A stretch of DNA of 64,000 nt from Arthrobotrys musiformis (taxonomy: Eukaryota > Ascomycota > Orbiliomycetes > Orbiliales > Orbiliaceae), in contig JAVHJL010000005.1 of the NCBI GenBank assembly GCA_036971715.1, positions 930,001-994,000 of the forward strand, in the 5' to 3' direction. Position numbers and translations under genes: made by a program. Positions 11,598 through 24,161 of the stretch are shown here, piece after piece (the first letter of the stretch is position 1; every line of letters begins with the position of its first letter). The notes under the pieces were generated by a model. That model was not told where the DNA came from, did no database searches, and saw nothing but the letters and a program-made list of their open reading frames with translations.

Positions 11598-13830
11598 TTA
11601 GATCTTAGCGATGATGGGCGATTCGGCGTTGGATTCGGCGTACATGGCGTCGATTTCGGGTCTGAACTTCTTGGCGGTTTGTGGTCTCTTCAGTTTCAGT
11701 CTGGATAAAGATAATATGTTAGTATTGGGGCTTTCTAATAAGTCAAGGTCAGGGATAGCTGGAAGGGACGTACGTAGGAGTAAGCAATTCGTTGTCGACG
11801 CTGAATGGCTCGACATCCAAGCGGATGTTTCTTATTCTCTCGAATCCAGTCAACTTTCTCTTCTTAGCGACCTTGTCCATATCCTTCAATACAGCCTTAA
11901 GGACAGCCTTCTCCTGGCAGGCAGCCTTGACTGCAGCAATATCGGATGCTACGATGTCCTTGTTAAGGACCTTGGATGCGTATGGAGCGAAGGTATCGGG
12001 GTTGACGCCGAAGATACCAACGAGGAAAGACTGTTGCGAGTCACCGTGACAGTATGCCATAGCGAAGATATTAAGGTTCGCGAGGTATACATTCTCGATC
12101 TTCTCGGGGGCAACATATTCTCCCTGCGCCAGCTTCAAGATGTTCTTGACACGATCGATGATGGAAAGTCTGCCAAGATTGTCGAAGGAGCCGACGTCTC
12201 CGGTGTGGAACCAGCCTTCAGAGTCAATTGCTCCAGCTGTTTGTTCCTGTGACTTGTAGTACTCCCTGAATCGGGTGGTTCCACGAAGGAGGATCTCACC
12301 ACGTGGGTACGGCTTATCCGTGGAGCGGTAGTCCATTTCCGGAACATCCATGAGGCAGAATTCCATGGTCGGGGTAATGGCACCGCAGTTTCCGGCAGTG
12401 TAGTCACCGAAGAGCTGAACGGTTCCGACGGCGTAAGATTCGGTAAGACCGTATCCTTGGAAGAAGTCATTGGCGAAACAGGCACGGAGGAACTGAAGAA
12501 CTTCTGGAGAAATTGGAGCAGAACCAGTGATCATTGTTTGGACTCTGTCGAAGCCAAGACCAGCCTTGATCTTATTCGACCAGATGCGGTCGTAGATCGC
12601 ATGCTTGTTTGTACCACCGGACTTCATGTTAGCGAGCTTTGTGTCAACCGCACGACGGGATAGACCACCCTTGAGACCGGGGGCATCGACCGTCAGGTTT
12701 TTGATACCGGCATAGAAACGGTTGTAGAGACGGGGAACGGAGCAGAAAGCAGCTGTAGTTCCTTGTTAGTAATCGCTTTTAATCTATAGCAAATATAGTT
12801 TGGGGAGCTTACTTGGGCGCAATAGCTTGATATCGTCTCCCAATTCGAGAATGTTTCCATGGAAAAAGCCAATGGCAGCATTTGCAGCTAGGGCAGCTTG
12901 CTCCGAGACTCTCTCGTAAATGTGTGCCAACGGCATGTAGCTGATCATGACGGAATTATCGGTCTGAGGAGCACAGATCATGGATGTTGCGAAGGCACCA
13001 ATGGCGTTCCTATGTGTCAAAACGACACCCTTGGGTACACCAGAGGTTCCCGAAGTGTAATTGATAGTGATAATATCTTCAGGGCTGGGAGGAGCAAGTG
13101 GGCGAGGGTGCTTCTGTCCAAGGGCCTCGACATCAAGGAGCGAGAGGATCTCAACTCCCTTCTCCTTGGCCCAAGCATTGAGAAGATCCTGCTTTCGGCT
13201 TCCTGGGAGTTCGCCATCGTCGATAGAATCCATAGCAATGATGTATTTGAGGGATGGCAATTTGTCCTTCAATCCCAATAATGTTGGGATGTGATTGACG
13301 GTGGAGGCAACAGTTGGGATCTCGCCATGGTTGATGATATACTCAGTCGTCGAGGGTCCAAGAGTGTCGTAGATAGAGATAGTGAAATTGCTATATGCCA
13401 TTGCAGCAAGATCAACCAGCTGCCATTGTGGCATGTTTGGACTCCAGAGACCAACGCCGACCTGTCGGTTAGGAAGGCCGGCTAGTTCATGGAGTCGAAG
13501 AATACCGGCACCAAGATCAGTTCTCCTCTGTCTGACGGTGCCGTAGCTCATCCATTGATATGGACCCCATGTCTTTGTGGCGCGGTCATATTCTCTCCAG
13601 CCCAAGCAGTTCGAATTTGGGTTGATGGCACACCCGGATTCAAAGGCATCGTGCTGGGTCCTAATGCGAGGATCTAAAGTCTCGAGCAGGGGACCGTCAC
13701 CGACAGCATAATGTCGGTATGTGGCGGAATAACCGGGTCTTGCAGAACCGGGGACTGCAACGCTGTGTGGCTTTCCTGGCGCAGGTGCATTGCAGTACTT
13801 TAGACGATTAGCCTTGGCAACTTCGGTCAT
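11598..13830 (-). CDS. FAA1: Long-chain fatty acyl-CoA synthetase
   Basis: This enzyme activates long-chain fatty acids to acyl-CoA with ATP. The model is complement(join(11598..11700,11774..12752,12813..13830)), 699 residues, typical for FAA1/FAA4/FAA2. The AMP-binding motif is YTSGTSGVPKGVVLTHRN near residue 255, followed by ISYMPLAHIYERV. Later come GYGLTESYAVG, the fatty-acyl signature region GWFHTGDVGSFDNLGRLSI near residue 535, and DRVKNILKLAQGEYVAPEKI. The C-terminus ends in Ala-Lys-Ile, a variant of the peroxisomal PTS1 signal, which suggests a peroxisomal isoform. The N-terminus has no obvious mitochondrial presequence. The family is secure; the paralogue is not, so the symbol is approximate. 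Confidence 0.9.
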
Positions 13831-15662
13831 GATGTCGGTTTGTGATTTAACCCGAAGCAGAGAGAGCGTTCAGCTAGTGAGTAAAAGTGGGAGCAGGAGG
13901 AGGAGTCTGGAGATGTATTCGAATTAGAGATTTCCCCGGGAAATCGAATAAACTGGGGATCTAATAGTTTAAATAGAATTCTAGTCAGTTAATGTTCGGA
14001 CGGGCTCACATGTTAACAGCGTTCGCGGGTCAACTTGTCTCGCAAGCTTTGGGCGGGCCTTCCTCACCTGGATGCGAGCAGACGAGCCGCGGCAACGGCG
14101 AATGCGACGGATGTGTTGGCGCGTTGTGTGGTAGTCCCGGTTGGCAAGGTGATCTTTGGATGGCAATAATCGGCCCTGGGAAACGAGGGAGGGACCCGGA
14201 GCAGTGGCACGCGGTATAGGATTTTATAGGGCCTGTGCAACGACGCCCTTCAGCAGTATACACTTTTATATTTACTACCTTATATATAAGGAGGTATGTG
14301 TGTATGTATGGGGGATGAGAAGAGAAAAAAAGGAGTGAGAGAGGGCCAGCTGTGCGAAACTCTTCGCTCTTTAAGAGTGCCGGCAGGGATGCTGCACGTA
14401 ATATGCCAAAATATCAGAATATCGATTGCTATCCCGAGATTTTACCCCGGCAGAAATATGCAACTGGACTGCCCTGCCCTGCCCCTAGCTCAGATTCTCG
14501 ACTACACATGTATACATAGTTCACTCCGGACTGTATTATAAATTGCGGAGAAAGTCTCGGATACTGCATTCATAGAGCGGGGGGAGGCTGGGGCTGATCC
14601 AACCGGACTGGCTGGATTACCCCCCAAAGTTCTACGGTTCAACCTGGGTCTCACATGCCGAAAATGGTCGCTTCTGGAAGTAAGCTGTGTGTACAGATGT
14701 AAGTAAGGAAGTACCTGTCCGGAGGGCTGTTTGGCATCGACATATGCGGTCATGGGATACGAACGACTTCGACGTGTGACCCATCGTTGTATCATTGTCG
14801 TCTGTTGAACAGTTGAGGACAATCTTGCAATATCGGAGACGCCTCTCATTTCGAAGGCCGACATGGCGCATGTGCAATATAATATATCCCAGGCACACAC
14901 CGAGATACCTTTGGGAAGTTTTCATGCCACTGCGAGTAGTTTGCTTGTCGATGCATGCCGCTGGACGAATCTGGGTACATCTCCGGCCCTTTCAGATCCG
15001 AAACCTACCCAATGGCCCCAGTGCTAAGAGGCCTGGGTTTTTCCTGCTGAACCGAGGTAGATACGGCGAAACGTTTGCCCAGAGGCCCACCGACCCAAGC
15101 TTCATTCGATATAGATCGATTCCGCAGCCCTCCGTTGCCAGGAATTGTTTCTAACCTCAATCTTATGCAATATCCGAATCCGAAGGTGGTTCCTGACTGA
15201 AGCTGGTGGCTGGTGGTACGAGTCCACATGTCCACTGTTTGTTAGACGTGGGGAACATGCATCGGGAAACTGCAATTGTATTCGAAACAAGCTTGTTTGC
15301 TTGCAATGATAGAAACCCAGCAAAGGTACTTATAGTAATGACGAGGCTCGAGAACCTTGTGCGACAGCTGTTGTTGGTGGGATAATATTAGCATCATGGC
15401 TGATATAGCACAAAACGAGGCTGATAGTTGGTGTCGATCGATGTGCTCGTTATGTAATAGACGCGTGGAGGAATATCCAGGCCGGGTCGGTGGCTGAAGC
15501 GTGGCAAGAGGTACGGTACCTAGCTCTCCACAAGTCGGCGCGTTCAAGTTCAATGAACAAACACCACAAGCTTCGTAGCTTAAGCTAAGTACTTAGATCC
15601 AACAACATTGACGCTGGCGACGATATCACAATTCATAGCCGCCCCCACCATTGATTACCAAC
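13831..15662. other. Divergent promoter region, acyl-CoA synthetase/CTF4
   Basis: This 1.8-kb region between two divergent genes has many short overlapping open frames on both strands. None shows a family motif or a consistent intron structure. A GC-rich part is at 13990-14230. A short inverted run TATATATAAGG and a purine-rich stretch lie at 14270-14345. Nothing more is supported. Confidence 0.5.
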
Positions 15663-18570
15663 ATGCCGGACGCCCAGATTAGGTTCGCCCGTAAGTATCC
15701 ATTACATTCAATTGATTTAGGAGCGACTGCTGACATCATTGCCTGTATGAACAGACTCTGAAGGCCCGACTTTCGTCACTTATACCCCGGACGGGAAATA
15801 CCTTCTCACGGCTGGCCAGAACAACAGCTTGCGAAAATTCACACATGGGTCCCCAGATGAACCAGATATCATTGATCAAGAACATGGATCGACTACGGGT
15901 ATTTCGACAAATGTATGCTCCAGCTTCTCGACAATATTTCCCGTCAATAACCTACTTATCAAGTGGATAGAACGAGACCTTCTTCATATCTTGCGAGGAT
16001 GGCTTGATTGAATCGTATTCGGTACGGACGAGTTCAAATTACCAACTACTTACGCGGTTCTCTCTGGCGGCCAGAGATGTGGCTGTTACACCGGATGGAC
16101 ATTGGGTCGCGGCATGTGGAGAGTATGTTCCATCCTTCTACATTGATATTGTTGGGCTGTTGTGTCTCTAACTCCGCCGTTTTTTTAGCGATATAAACGT
16201 CAAGGTTATCAATACACACGATACTACGAAGCATATGATCCTAAGACACCATTCAAAACCGATAAAACACCTTTCATTCGACCCTAGTGGTTCACTACTT
16301 GCCTGCTCGAGTATCGATGGCATTATCTACGTTTATTCTCTTACAACAGAGACACCAGACCTACTACACAAAGTCACTGGGACAATACCAGAAATAGATG
16401 TGGATAGTGAAATATCCACTCAAGCAGTATGGCATCCGGACGGCAGGGCCTTCGTTGTTGGACAGAATAACATGGGTACGTAGTTGAGAGCTTGTATGTT
16501 GAATCATTACTAATTGAACATGAGCATAGATATTGCGGTTGTATCCAGACAAGACTGGGGGGTTAAAAAGATATTTGCAGGTGGCCACTCGAGTGACATT
16601 ACTGCCCTTGCCTGGTCGAGAAACGGAGGCTTCCTGGCCAGCGGTGATTCCAAGGGCAACATTATTATCTGGGAATCAAAGAACCAAAACATTATTTCAA
16701 AGTAAGATGCTGGATAGTTTTAACTAGTATTTCTACTATTAACACTCTCATAGGAACCACTACGAAGGAGGCATTACATCGATTTCCTGGCACCCAACTG
16801 AAAACGTCATCACATACGGCACAAACCAAGGGACGGTATACATTCAACCAGAGCCTCTATCCTCAGACCACGAAAAAACGTTCAAGTTGAATTTGCAACC
16901 AGCTCCTGGGTTCCAAGCCGTGGGCGCGGACTTTTTACGACTAGAGAGACGGGCTGAGCAGAAAGAACCTCGACCAAATAGGCAGGAAAAGACATCTGTT
17001 GACGACATCCTAGCTGAACTTGAAGGCGATGACGAAGACGACTGGTTGGAGGACGATGATGGCGCAGGCTATGGAGAGAGAAATGAGAACGGAAAGAGGA
17101 CGGCCGGTGGGCTAAGCCTTGGGGGAACATCGATAAAGAGGCATGCCTACGGGTCGTGGTCGCCGGATATTCATGAGCCAATGCAACCTGGAAGCACTCC
17201 ATGGAGAGGGGACCGAAGGTATCTCTTTCTTAGCTTAATAGGTTTCGCATGGACGGTCGACCAGAAAACCCACAATACAGTGACCGTCGAGTTCTACGAC
17301 CAGGAACTGTACCGAAATTTTCACTTTACTGATCCCTTGCTCTACGATAAAGCTGTTCTGAGTAAGTAACTAAGTTCCACATACGAAACTCGGTGCTGTA
17401 CGCTAATATATACCAGATGAGAACGGCTCGTTGTTCTGTTCACCTCCCGGCCGAGGTAATCCGGCACTTCTATTTTATAGGGAGCACGAAACCTGGGGTA
17501 TTCGTCATGAGTGGAAAACCAGGCTCCCGGATGGGGAGGAAGTTGTCTGTAAGTACTAGATATCAATGCGCTTGCCAAGTTGCGCCGCTAACAGGGAAAC
17601 CCAAGCGATTGCTTTGAGTAGTGCCTATATCGTCGCCTGCACATCGAATGGCTATATTAGAATCTACTCTCTCTACGGCGTTCCTGTCAAGGTGTACCGT
17701 CAAAAACATACACCTGTCGTCTCTTGTACTTCGTGGAGAGACTATGTTATGATTCTTGGCAATGGCCCCGTCACTGCGGATGGGAGGGCTCAGTTGACCT
17801 ACACTATCGAGAATATTCGAAGAGGCGAAGTCATACAGAACAATGATGTGGTTGCGATCCCCGATAAAGCCACAATCAAGAATTTGTTCTTTTCGGACGA
17901 TGGGGTGAGTTTATAGTGATTTTGACCTTAATACCTGGACGGCCGACTAATATATTCTTAGAATCCGATGGTATATACGTCCAACGGCGTGCTATTGGTG
18001 CTACAGCGTTGGCGAAATCCCGGCCAAGCACAATGGGTACCGATTCTGGATACTGCACATTTAGACAGACGGATTGGAGGCAAAAAGGAGGAATCATACT
18101 GGCCGGTTGCCGTCTCCCAGGATAAATTTTGCTGCATTATCCTAAAGGGTGGTGAAAAGTACCCATACTTCCCGCGGCCGTTGCTCAGCGAATTCGAATT
18201 CAGAGTACCGGTTTCCAACCCGCCGGATGAAGACCAGGCGAAGAACGACCCAATTTCCAAGCTCGAGGAATCATATGTTCGAGAATCGGTGCTAGTTTCT
18301 CTGGCTGAAGATCTGGTGGAGAACACGCGGGCGGAAGAGCACGAGAAGATGGATGTTGTGAGGAGAGGTGTCAGTATCGACAAGATTTTGTTGCAAATGC
18401 TAGCATTGGAGTGTAAAGATGAGGAGAAACGGAGCAAATGTCTGGAGATTGTGGGATTGATGAGGCAACCAAGGACGCTAGAGATGGCAATCAAGGTTGC
18501 CGTGAAGTATGAGAGGCATGCTCTGGCGGAGAAGATCGAGGAAATGAGGAACCAGATGGAGGAGGATTAG
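15663..18570 (+). CDS. CTF4: Ctf4/Mcl1/SepB, DNA polymerase alpha-binding replisome hub
   Basis: This protein links the CMG helicase to DNA polymerase alpha and supports sister-chromatid cohesion (WDHD1 in animals, SepB in Aspergillus). Nine exons give 814 residues: join(15663..15690,15755..15912,15971..16122,16189..16475,16530..16701,16754..17361,17417..17548,17606..17904,17962..18570). WD40 repeats fill the first 300 residues (GPTFVTYTPDGKYLLTAG, PIKHLSFDPSGSLLACSS, DITALAWSRNGGFLASGD). An acidic linker (ELEGDDEDDWLEDDDG) precedes the SepB beta-propeller (GFAWTVDQKTHNTVTVEFYD, VYRQKHTPVVSCTSW). The C-terminal helical bundle starts near residue 700. No HMG box is present. The acceptor at 17605 (CAAG) was chosen because the more typical ACAG at 17594 breaks the frame. 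Its product VVSIALSS fits the family. Confidence 0.9.
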
Positions 18571-18807
18571 CATTTTTACCCATATCGACTTTTTGATTTG
18601 GCGATTAAGCCACGACCCCATCACCAGAAGATGCCAAAAGTTTGAGGCTTCAATTGGCATTGTTCGCTTCTGCCTTTTATATTTACAAGAACCGTTTGGT
18701 CCCTTTAGATATAATAATAAATACAATATACCCAACCACTCCAACGAATATGTGATAAACAAACCTTTAGACCACCCCATCAAAGTGTGTCACGCTTTGG
18801 TAATGAT

Positions 18808-19490
18808 CTAAACATACTTGACCTTTGTCCGCTCGTGTATTGGGATCTTGCCCTCCGGTGTTCCGGGAATTGTCTTCTCGAGACCCTAAACTAAAGTTCA
18901 GTATACCGCACCATGTAAAACAAACACCAAGGAAGGCTAGGCGGCCATACCAGCTTCTCAAAGACGCATGTGTTCAAAAACTTTTCCTGTGGCCGACACT
19001 TCCATAGCTGGTGGTTCTTCTTTTCAAGGCAGTCCCAGTGTGCTCTGAACTGCTGTAGGCAATGTGTGTTTATATCTTCCAGCCTATGTAGCACCCAACA
19101 TTATAAGCCCAATCCCTTTATCACCCTTATATAGCAATTTCGAGCAGAAGGGAGGGACGTACACTGAAACCGCACATCTGGTAACCTTTCGCCCTTCCCT
19201 CATGCAATCCAATTCACCTCTGCCGGGCGAATCATCCTTGCATTTCATGTAGTCGTCATTATAAGGTCGGCAGCGGGCGCCGATGAAGAAAGCAGCGGAT
19301 AGTAAAGGGGCGGACGAGGCACCGACTTCGTCGACTTTGGGGATATCGTCGGGCAGAGGGACGGTGTCGACGAGGACGTGCTGGTGGAATCTGCAGGTTT
19401 TCAACGGGCCCAAACGGTTAGTTTGCCGCTCCACCCATTGAGACTTCGGAGTAAGACAACGATGGTGGATACGAACCGTGGTTCTCTCAT
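18808..19490 (-). CDS. NADH:ubiquinone oxidoreductase NDUFA8-type subunit (about 20 kDa)
   Basis: This is an accessory subunit of mitochondrial complex I on the intermembrane-space side, imported by the Mia40 disulfide relay. The model is complement(join(18808..18885,18951..19083,19163..19390,19477..19490)), 150 residues. After the 5-residue first exon comes HVLVDTVPLPDDIPKVDEVG and then SAAFFIGARCRPYNDDYMKC. Four CX9C motifs are visible: CRPYNDDYMKC, CMREGRKVTRC, CLQQFRAHWDC and CRPQEKFLNTC, exactly the two CHCH units of NDUFA8. The protein ends GLEKTIPGTPEGKIP with a short tail. It converges with CTF4, only 237 bp from its stop. N. crassa calls this the 20.8-kDa subunit. Confidence 0.9.
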
Positions 19491-19944
19491 GTCTGCGGAG
19501 AATCAGTCGTTTCGAGGGAGCAATTGGACGCTGGGAGCTCGTGGGATATGACGTCTCGGGGGATACTAGGCTTGGTCAGTCGCTTTCCGTCGAAGGTGGT
19601 TGGACAGACTCTTTGGGGCGAACAAGACAGGGCCGCCTGGCGCTCCGGGGGGAAATGTGTTGCGGTGAGGTTGGAAATTTGGAGTTAGGCTGGGCTCTGT
19701 GGAACGCGTCTGTCGCATCTTCTTCATCAAACGACTCGACGACGACAACAATCGGGTCTTCTGGATCCTTTCTTTCTCTGCCATTGACATCGCATTGGCA
19801 TCGCCGCATTGGAATTGACGGAGGAATAAGATACATTACACTCACTGGTGTTAACGACTGTTCACGAAATATCCCAATACTCTCAACGTCTTCCCGTTAT
19901 CCAAAACTCGAATCATCTCGAACCCTCCGCAAACAACATCAAAA
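19491..19944. other. Divergent promoter region, NDUFA8-like/NUP57
   Basis: This 454-bp region carries the 5' flanks of two divergent genes. A long open frame crosses it on the plus strand but has no coding character, and the NUP57 start lies downstream. Confidence 0.5.
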
Positions 19945-21488
19945 ATGTCGATATTCGGCCAGCCGGCAGGAGGAATGCAGCCCAGCCAGGGCGGCAACTT
20001 TGGTGGTGTCAAAGGACCGTCACCGTTTCTAGGAGGGAATACTGCTGCTACAGGTGGCCTCTTTGGACAACCTCAGCAACAGCAGCAAGCTACTGGAACT
20101 ACGGGTGGAGCATTCGGCCAAAGCACCGCGGGAGGCGGCTTATTTGGGCAGACAAACACGAACGTAGGGGCTACAGGTGGCGGTCCGTTCGGTCAGACAA
20201 ATACCAATGCTGGAACTTTCGGACAACCAGCAGCGTCGACTCTTGGAGGAGGGGGTGGAGGGATATTTGGCCAGCAGCAGCAGCAGCCGCAACAGCAACA
20301 AATGGCGTCTTTGTTCGGGCAACCACAGCAGCAGCAGCAGATACAGCTTCCTTCCCTAGGTTCGGTTTTTGGACAGCCTCAACAGCAGGCAATGAGTATG
20401 TTTGGTCAGAACCAACAGCCCGTCCAGCAGCAACAGCAACAACAATTAGGCGGCGGCAGTATGTTTGGAGGCGGGTTGCAGAGCGGTTTACAGAGCGGAT
20501 TTGGGCGAACGGTCACCCAGGCGCTGCCAACGCAGGCCCCAAGTAGGTTCTTCCTAAATCGAATTCCTAGAAGTCATTGTGGTATTCTAACATGACTCCG
20601 CGCATGACAGCTCCAGCTTCGCTAGTGGCTGGACAGGTGGAAAGGCTTTGGAGTCTATGGAACGTTACTTCGGTAGATTGTCAGTTTCAGACATATCTTT
20701 ACAACCAGGTTGACAATGAGGCCCTCGCAAACGCGTATGAGCCGGGGCCGACAGAGGACAAAGTCAAATTCGACGCCGCCATGAGGAAGCGCCCGAATCC
20801 AAAGTATGCGCCCATTTCGACCGTAACCCAAATAGCATCGATGGTAGCTAACTCCTAGTAGGGCCGTCCCGGTCATTGTTCGTGGTTTTGATGACCTTAA
20901 AACTCGGATGCAACAACAAGAGAACCAGATCACCATCTATCGTGCGACTCTCCACAGCATAAACAACAGATTGACGGAATTATCGAGAAACCATGATATT
21001 AGAACAACGATCAAGTTGGCAGAAGCCTTATCGAGACATCAACAACTAGCCCACAGGACCCTCTCTCTCAGCGCAAAGGTCCAAGTTTTAAAGAACAGGG
21101 GTTATGCTCTGCAGCCTGAAGAGGACCAGTTGAAGAAGAAATTAGAGGCTTTAACAAAGATGGTTTCGGATCCAAGCGTTAACGGGAGAATGAACGAGAT
21201 CTGGGCTAGAATGCAGATTATCAACCAGAAGGCGAAACAGATGGAACATGAGATCAGCGAGATGTCTGTGACTGTTGACCCAGAGCAGATTCAGAAGATG
21301 GCAACTGTATGTCCCAATGGTCTTAAATCCATATACCGCAAACCATACTAACCACCCTTGAACAGGTTCTTCAAACACACGAGAAGGGTATCAAAGGTCT
21401 TCGGGACGAACTACAGCGTCTCGAGGAGGTTTTTGCGAAGTGGGAGAGAGAGAAACAGGCCCAGAAGGATCGTCAGTTTGGGAGATAG
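19945..21488 (+). CDS. NUP57: FG nucleoporin Nup57/Nup54
   Basis: This is a central-channel component of the nuclear pore (Nsp1-Nup57-Nup49 complex). Four exons give 453 residues: join(19945..20542,20611..20803,20859..21306,21366..21488). Residues 1-200 are an FG/GLFG repeat domain with FGQ repeats (LFGQPQQQQQ, AFGQSTAGG, LFGQTNTN, SVFGQPQQQ) and polyglutamine runs of CAG/CAA codons. The conserved alpha/beta and coiled-coil region follows: VAGQVERLWSLWN near residue 205, AVPVIVRGFDDLKTRM, then a long helix up to LEEVFAKWEREKQAQ. The start ATG opens directly into MSIFGQP. Yeast Nup57 and animal Nup54 share this layout. The intron phases (1, 2, 0) all agree. Confidence 0.92.
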
Positions 21489-22019
21489 GATAACCTCACT
21501 AACGAGCCTTCCGGCTAGAATTCTTAGCATTTTTTTCCACTTTCGAATGACCAAATGGCGGATATATAATCCTGTTGATATCCACCTCATCCATTTTTTC
21601 CCGTTCTGAGTCTAATTCTATTGAGCTTCTAAACCCGCACTTGATTTTTCATCTCATGTCCTGTTTTGTTCAGGCAAGCGGCGTGAAATGCTGGACCAGT
21701 GAGCGACATATCTGGTTTTCTCTTCCCCCCCTTGAATTTTTGAGTTTGGCGTTAGGAGCATTTGATCGATGGTTCGTGTGCATCTGTCTGTCTGTCTGTC
21801 TATATATCTGTTCGTCTATTGTGTACTTGTACGATAGGATACCGGTATACCGATCGATTAAAGGTCGTAATATATACATGAAATGCCATCCTATGGCGGT
21901 ATGATACAAGAATGTCCCGAATTCAAATGAGGGGCGTAGCCACGGATATCATGATCGATAGGCAATGGTTCGGGGCCATTGGTGCTATTCCTGAGGTGGT
22001 AATCGGGCGGAAGGGTTTT
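21489..22019. other. Intergenic, convergent NUP57/TOM5
   Basis: No gene is seen. It contains a CTGT tetranucleotide run at about 21785-21800 and AT-rich 3' flank sequence. Confidence 0.5.
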
Positions 22020-22320
22020 TTAGATGAGCTTGCGAACGAAGTCGAGGGCGAACGGTGCTGCGAAAGCGCCAGCGCATTAGTAAACACGGGTTCATAGTGT
22101 TTCGACGATAACGGCGCCTGGGTTCTACGTACTGAGGTAGAGCACCAGACATGTGGTCACCGCATTCTTGACGGTGGCGGATGCCAGGATTTCGGCTTCT
22201 CTGATTTCCTCCGCGGATGGTGGTTGCTCAAGTCCTATCGTTTCCCATAAGAGGTTTTGTCAGTGTATTGTAGTTTCCAGACGAGTTCCTGATTATAATC
22301 TAACCTGGTCCGCCGAACAT
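22020..22320 (-). CDS. TOM5: Mitochondrial import receptor subunit Tom5
   Basis: This is the smallest subunit of the TOM complex, a tail-anchored outer-membrane protein that passes preproteins to the Tom40 pore. The model is complement(join(22020..22057,22133..22234,22305..22320)), 51 residues, the normal length. It begins MFGGPGLEQPPSAEEIREAE, the standard Tom5 start followed by an acidic helix. It ends in one membrane segment, AVTTCLVLYLTPFALDFV, with the conserved proline inside the helix and a basic-hydrophobic tail. It is too short and too split to appear as a single open frame. Both introns have good signals, and the second has TACTAA shortly before its acceptor. It is divergent from IWS1 by 328 bp. 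Confidence 0.88.
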
Positions 22321-22648
22321 CTTGTCGAAATTTCAAGGGGTGGTATGGGATAGGATGTTATCTGGTGTTTCTTCTGCGAAGTTATCGAGGGAGCCAAGGA
22401 TGAAGTTGATAATTGAAAAAAATTTGGTGTTGAGTTGGTTGCAGTTGTTTGTCGCTTGAGCTTTCCTCATCCTCATCATTGCCTCGCAGCATCACCTGCA
22501 ATCCGACGCGTTTTCAACACCTTCCATCAACTCTGCCACCAGCTCCCAGAATCCTTCCATCACCTACAACCAACCATCCTCCTCTCCAACCGACAGAAAC
22601 ATCAATTGAACAGAATCCTCTCTCGCACCCCCCCTACGAACCGTCGAA
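22321..22648. other. Divergent promoter region TOM5/IWS1
   Basis: This short shared promoter is pyrimidine-rich on the plus strand from 22450 to 22640, typical of a leader immediately upstream of a fungal start codon. No gene is present. Confidence 0.5.
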
Positions 22649-24161
22649 ATGTCGGAGATAGCGACTGGAGATAATCCGATCACGGGAGATGCTTCCTCGA
22701 AGCCTCCAACTCCCAAGGGTATCGAGAGCATCTCAGACATGGAAATCAGCGACAACGAACCAGAACCACCTCGCAAGAAGATAGTTACGCAAGGACTCGA
22801 CTCCGAAGAGGATGTCGCTCCTGCTGATCAAGGCCGCTCAGCCGATAAGGATAACAATCCCGCCGATGCCGACAGCGACATCGAAGACATCTCGGACCTT
22901 GAGGCCGACTTGGACGAAGAACTCGCCGAACTTGGAGATTTCGACGATGATGATGATGCGGATATTGATGGAGGCAAGGGAGAAGTTGTCATCGATCAAG
23001 ATGCCGTCCGAAAGATGGGTGTTCACAGAAGAGCTCCGGGAGAGGCATCCGTTGGTCGAAAGAAGAAGGAACCTCGACGATCGCGAAAGACCAGAGACGA
23101 CACCCGAGATACCGGTAGCGATGGAGGCGAAGGTCCGGTCAAGGAGTCGCGACCATTGACGGAGGCCGAACGTACGTGGTCATCAATTTTGAAGCTTCTT
23201 TGATGCCTCCTTACTAACTGGGTTTCTCGAACAGGAAAGCTGAAGGATCTCGATAATAAAATTTCCAAAGCTACGAAGGCCCCAAGGAAGCGAAAGCAGG
23301 ATGGAGTACGAATATCCATGGCCCCCACACACATCTTACCGGAGGAGCATACGCTAATCTCGATATAGGACTCAACTCATTGGGACGATCTACTTGCAGA
23401 CTTGACAGCCCGAATGACCTCTGCTGTTAAGCATGACATCGCGGACAAAGGAGCGGGAAGACCCGCTACTCGAAAGCTTACTATGCTTCCCGAGGTTGTC
23501 GCGGCTTTCCGTTCGAAAGATATGCGAATGAACATGGATGGTGAAATCCTGAAGGCTCTCCGATTCTGGCTCGAGCCATTGCCAGACCGCTCTCTCCCCG
23601 CTTATGACATCCAACGAGAGTTGTTCCAGATCTTAGTTGATATGCCCGATATTAAGTATGACGAGCTTCGAATCAGCGGTCTCGGAAAGCTCTTGAATTT
23701 CTATATTCGCGATGCTCGCCCTCAACAACATATCCGATTCACTGCTCAGAAGCTCTATGAGAATTGGTCCCGTCCAATCCTTGAGAAGAGCAATAATTAC
23801 AGGCACCGCAAGATTGAAACTGCCGATTTCGACCAAACGTAAGTCTAGATATCCTAGCTCATCCCTTCTAACCTTGCTAACGTGTTGGTGTCATCCATAT
23901 AGTCAAAAGCGAGCGAGGACCAAGCTCAGCGACCTCAAGGATAAACCTGACGCTCTGGCTCCACCACAGCTCAAGAGCAACCGCACTCGTGTTCCTGATG
24001 CAACTCCACAGACATACACGATTGCGCCTAAATCGAAGGTCGTTGCACCAGATCTGAAGACTGCTCGTCCTCTTGGTGCCAATGCCGAAGACCAAATCCG
24101 ACGATTGAAGGCGCGTGCAACAGGAAAAATTGGCCGTGGATCCGGCAGAGGTGGGGCCTAG
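22649..24161 (+). CDS. IWS1: Transcription elongation factor Iws1/Spn1
   Basis: This nuclear factor binds Spt6 and RNA polymerase II and acts in elongation and chromatin assembly. Four exons give 440 residues: join(22649..23171,23235..23305,23369..23838,23903..24161). The first third is acidic and disordered (ISDMEISDNEPEPPRKK, DLEADLDEELAELGDFDDD), as in all Iws1 proteins. The conserved TFIIS N-terminal domain lies at about residues 215-320: GEILKALRFWLEPLPDRSLP, DIQRELFQILVDMP, ISGLGKLLNFYIRD, LYENWSRPILEKS. The C-terminus is basic and Gly/Arg-rich and stops at TAG (24159-24161). The same frame then stays open for 60 codons, noted in the findings. Confidence 0.92.

Noticed and set aside
19848..20546. 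Overlapping 232-codon frame rich in Trp, Arg and Tyr over NUP57
   Set aside because: It is the shifted frame of the FG/Gln repeats. The NUP57 frame explains the region fully.
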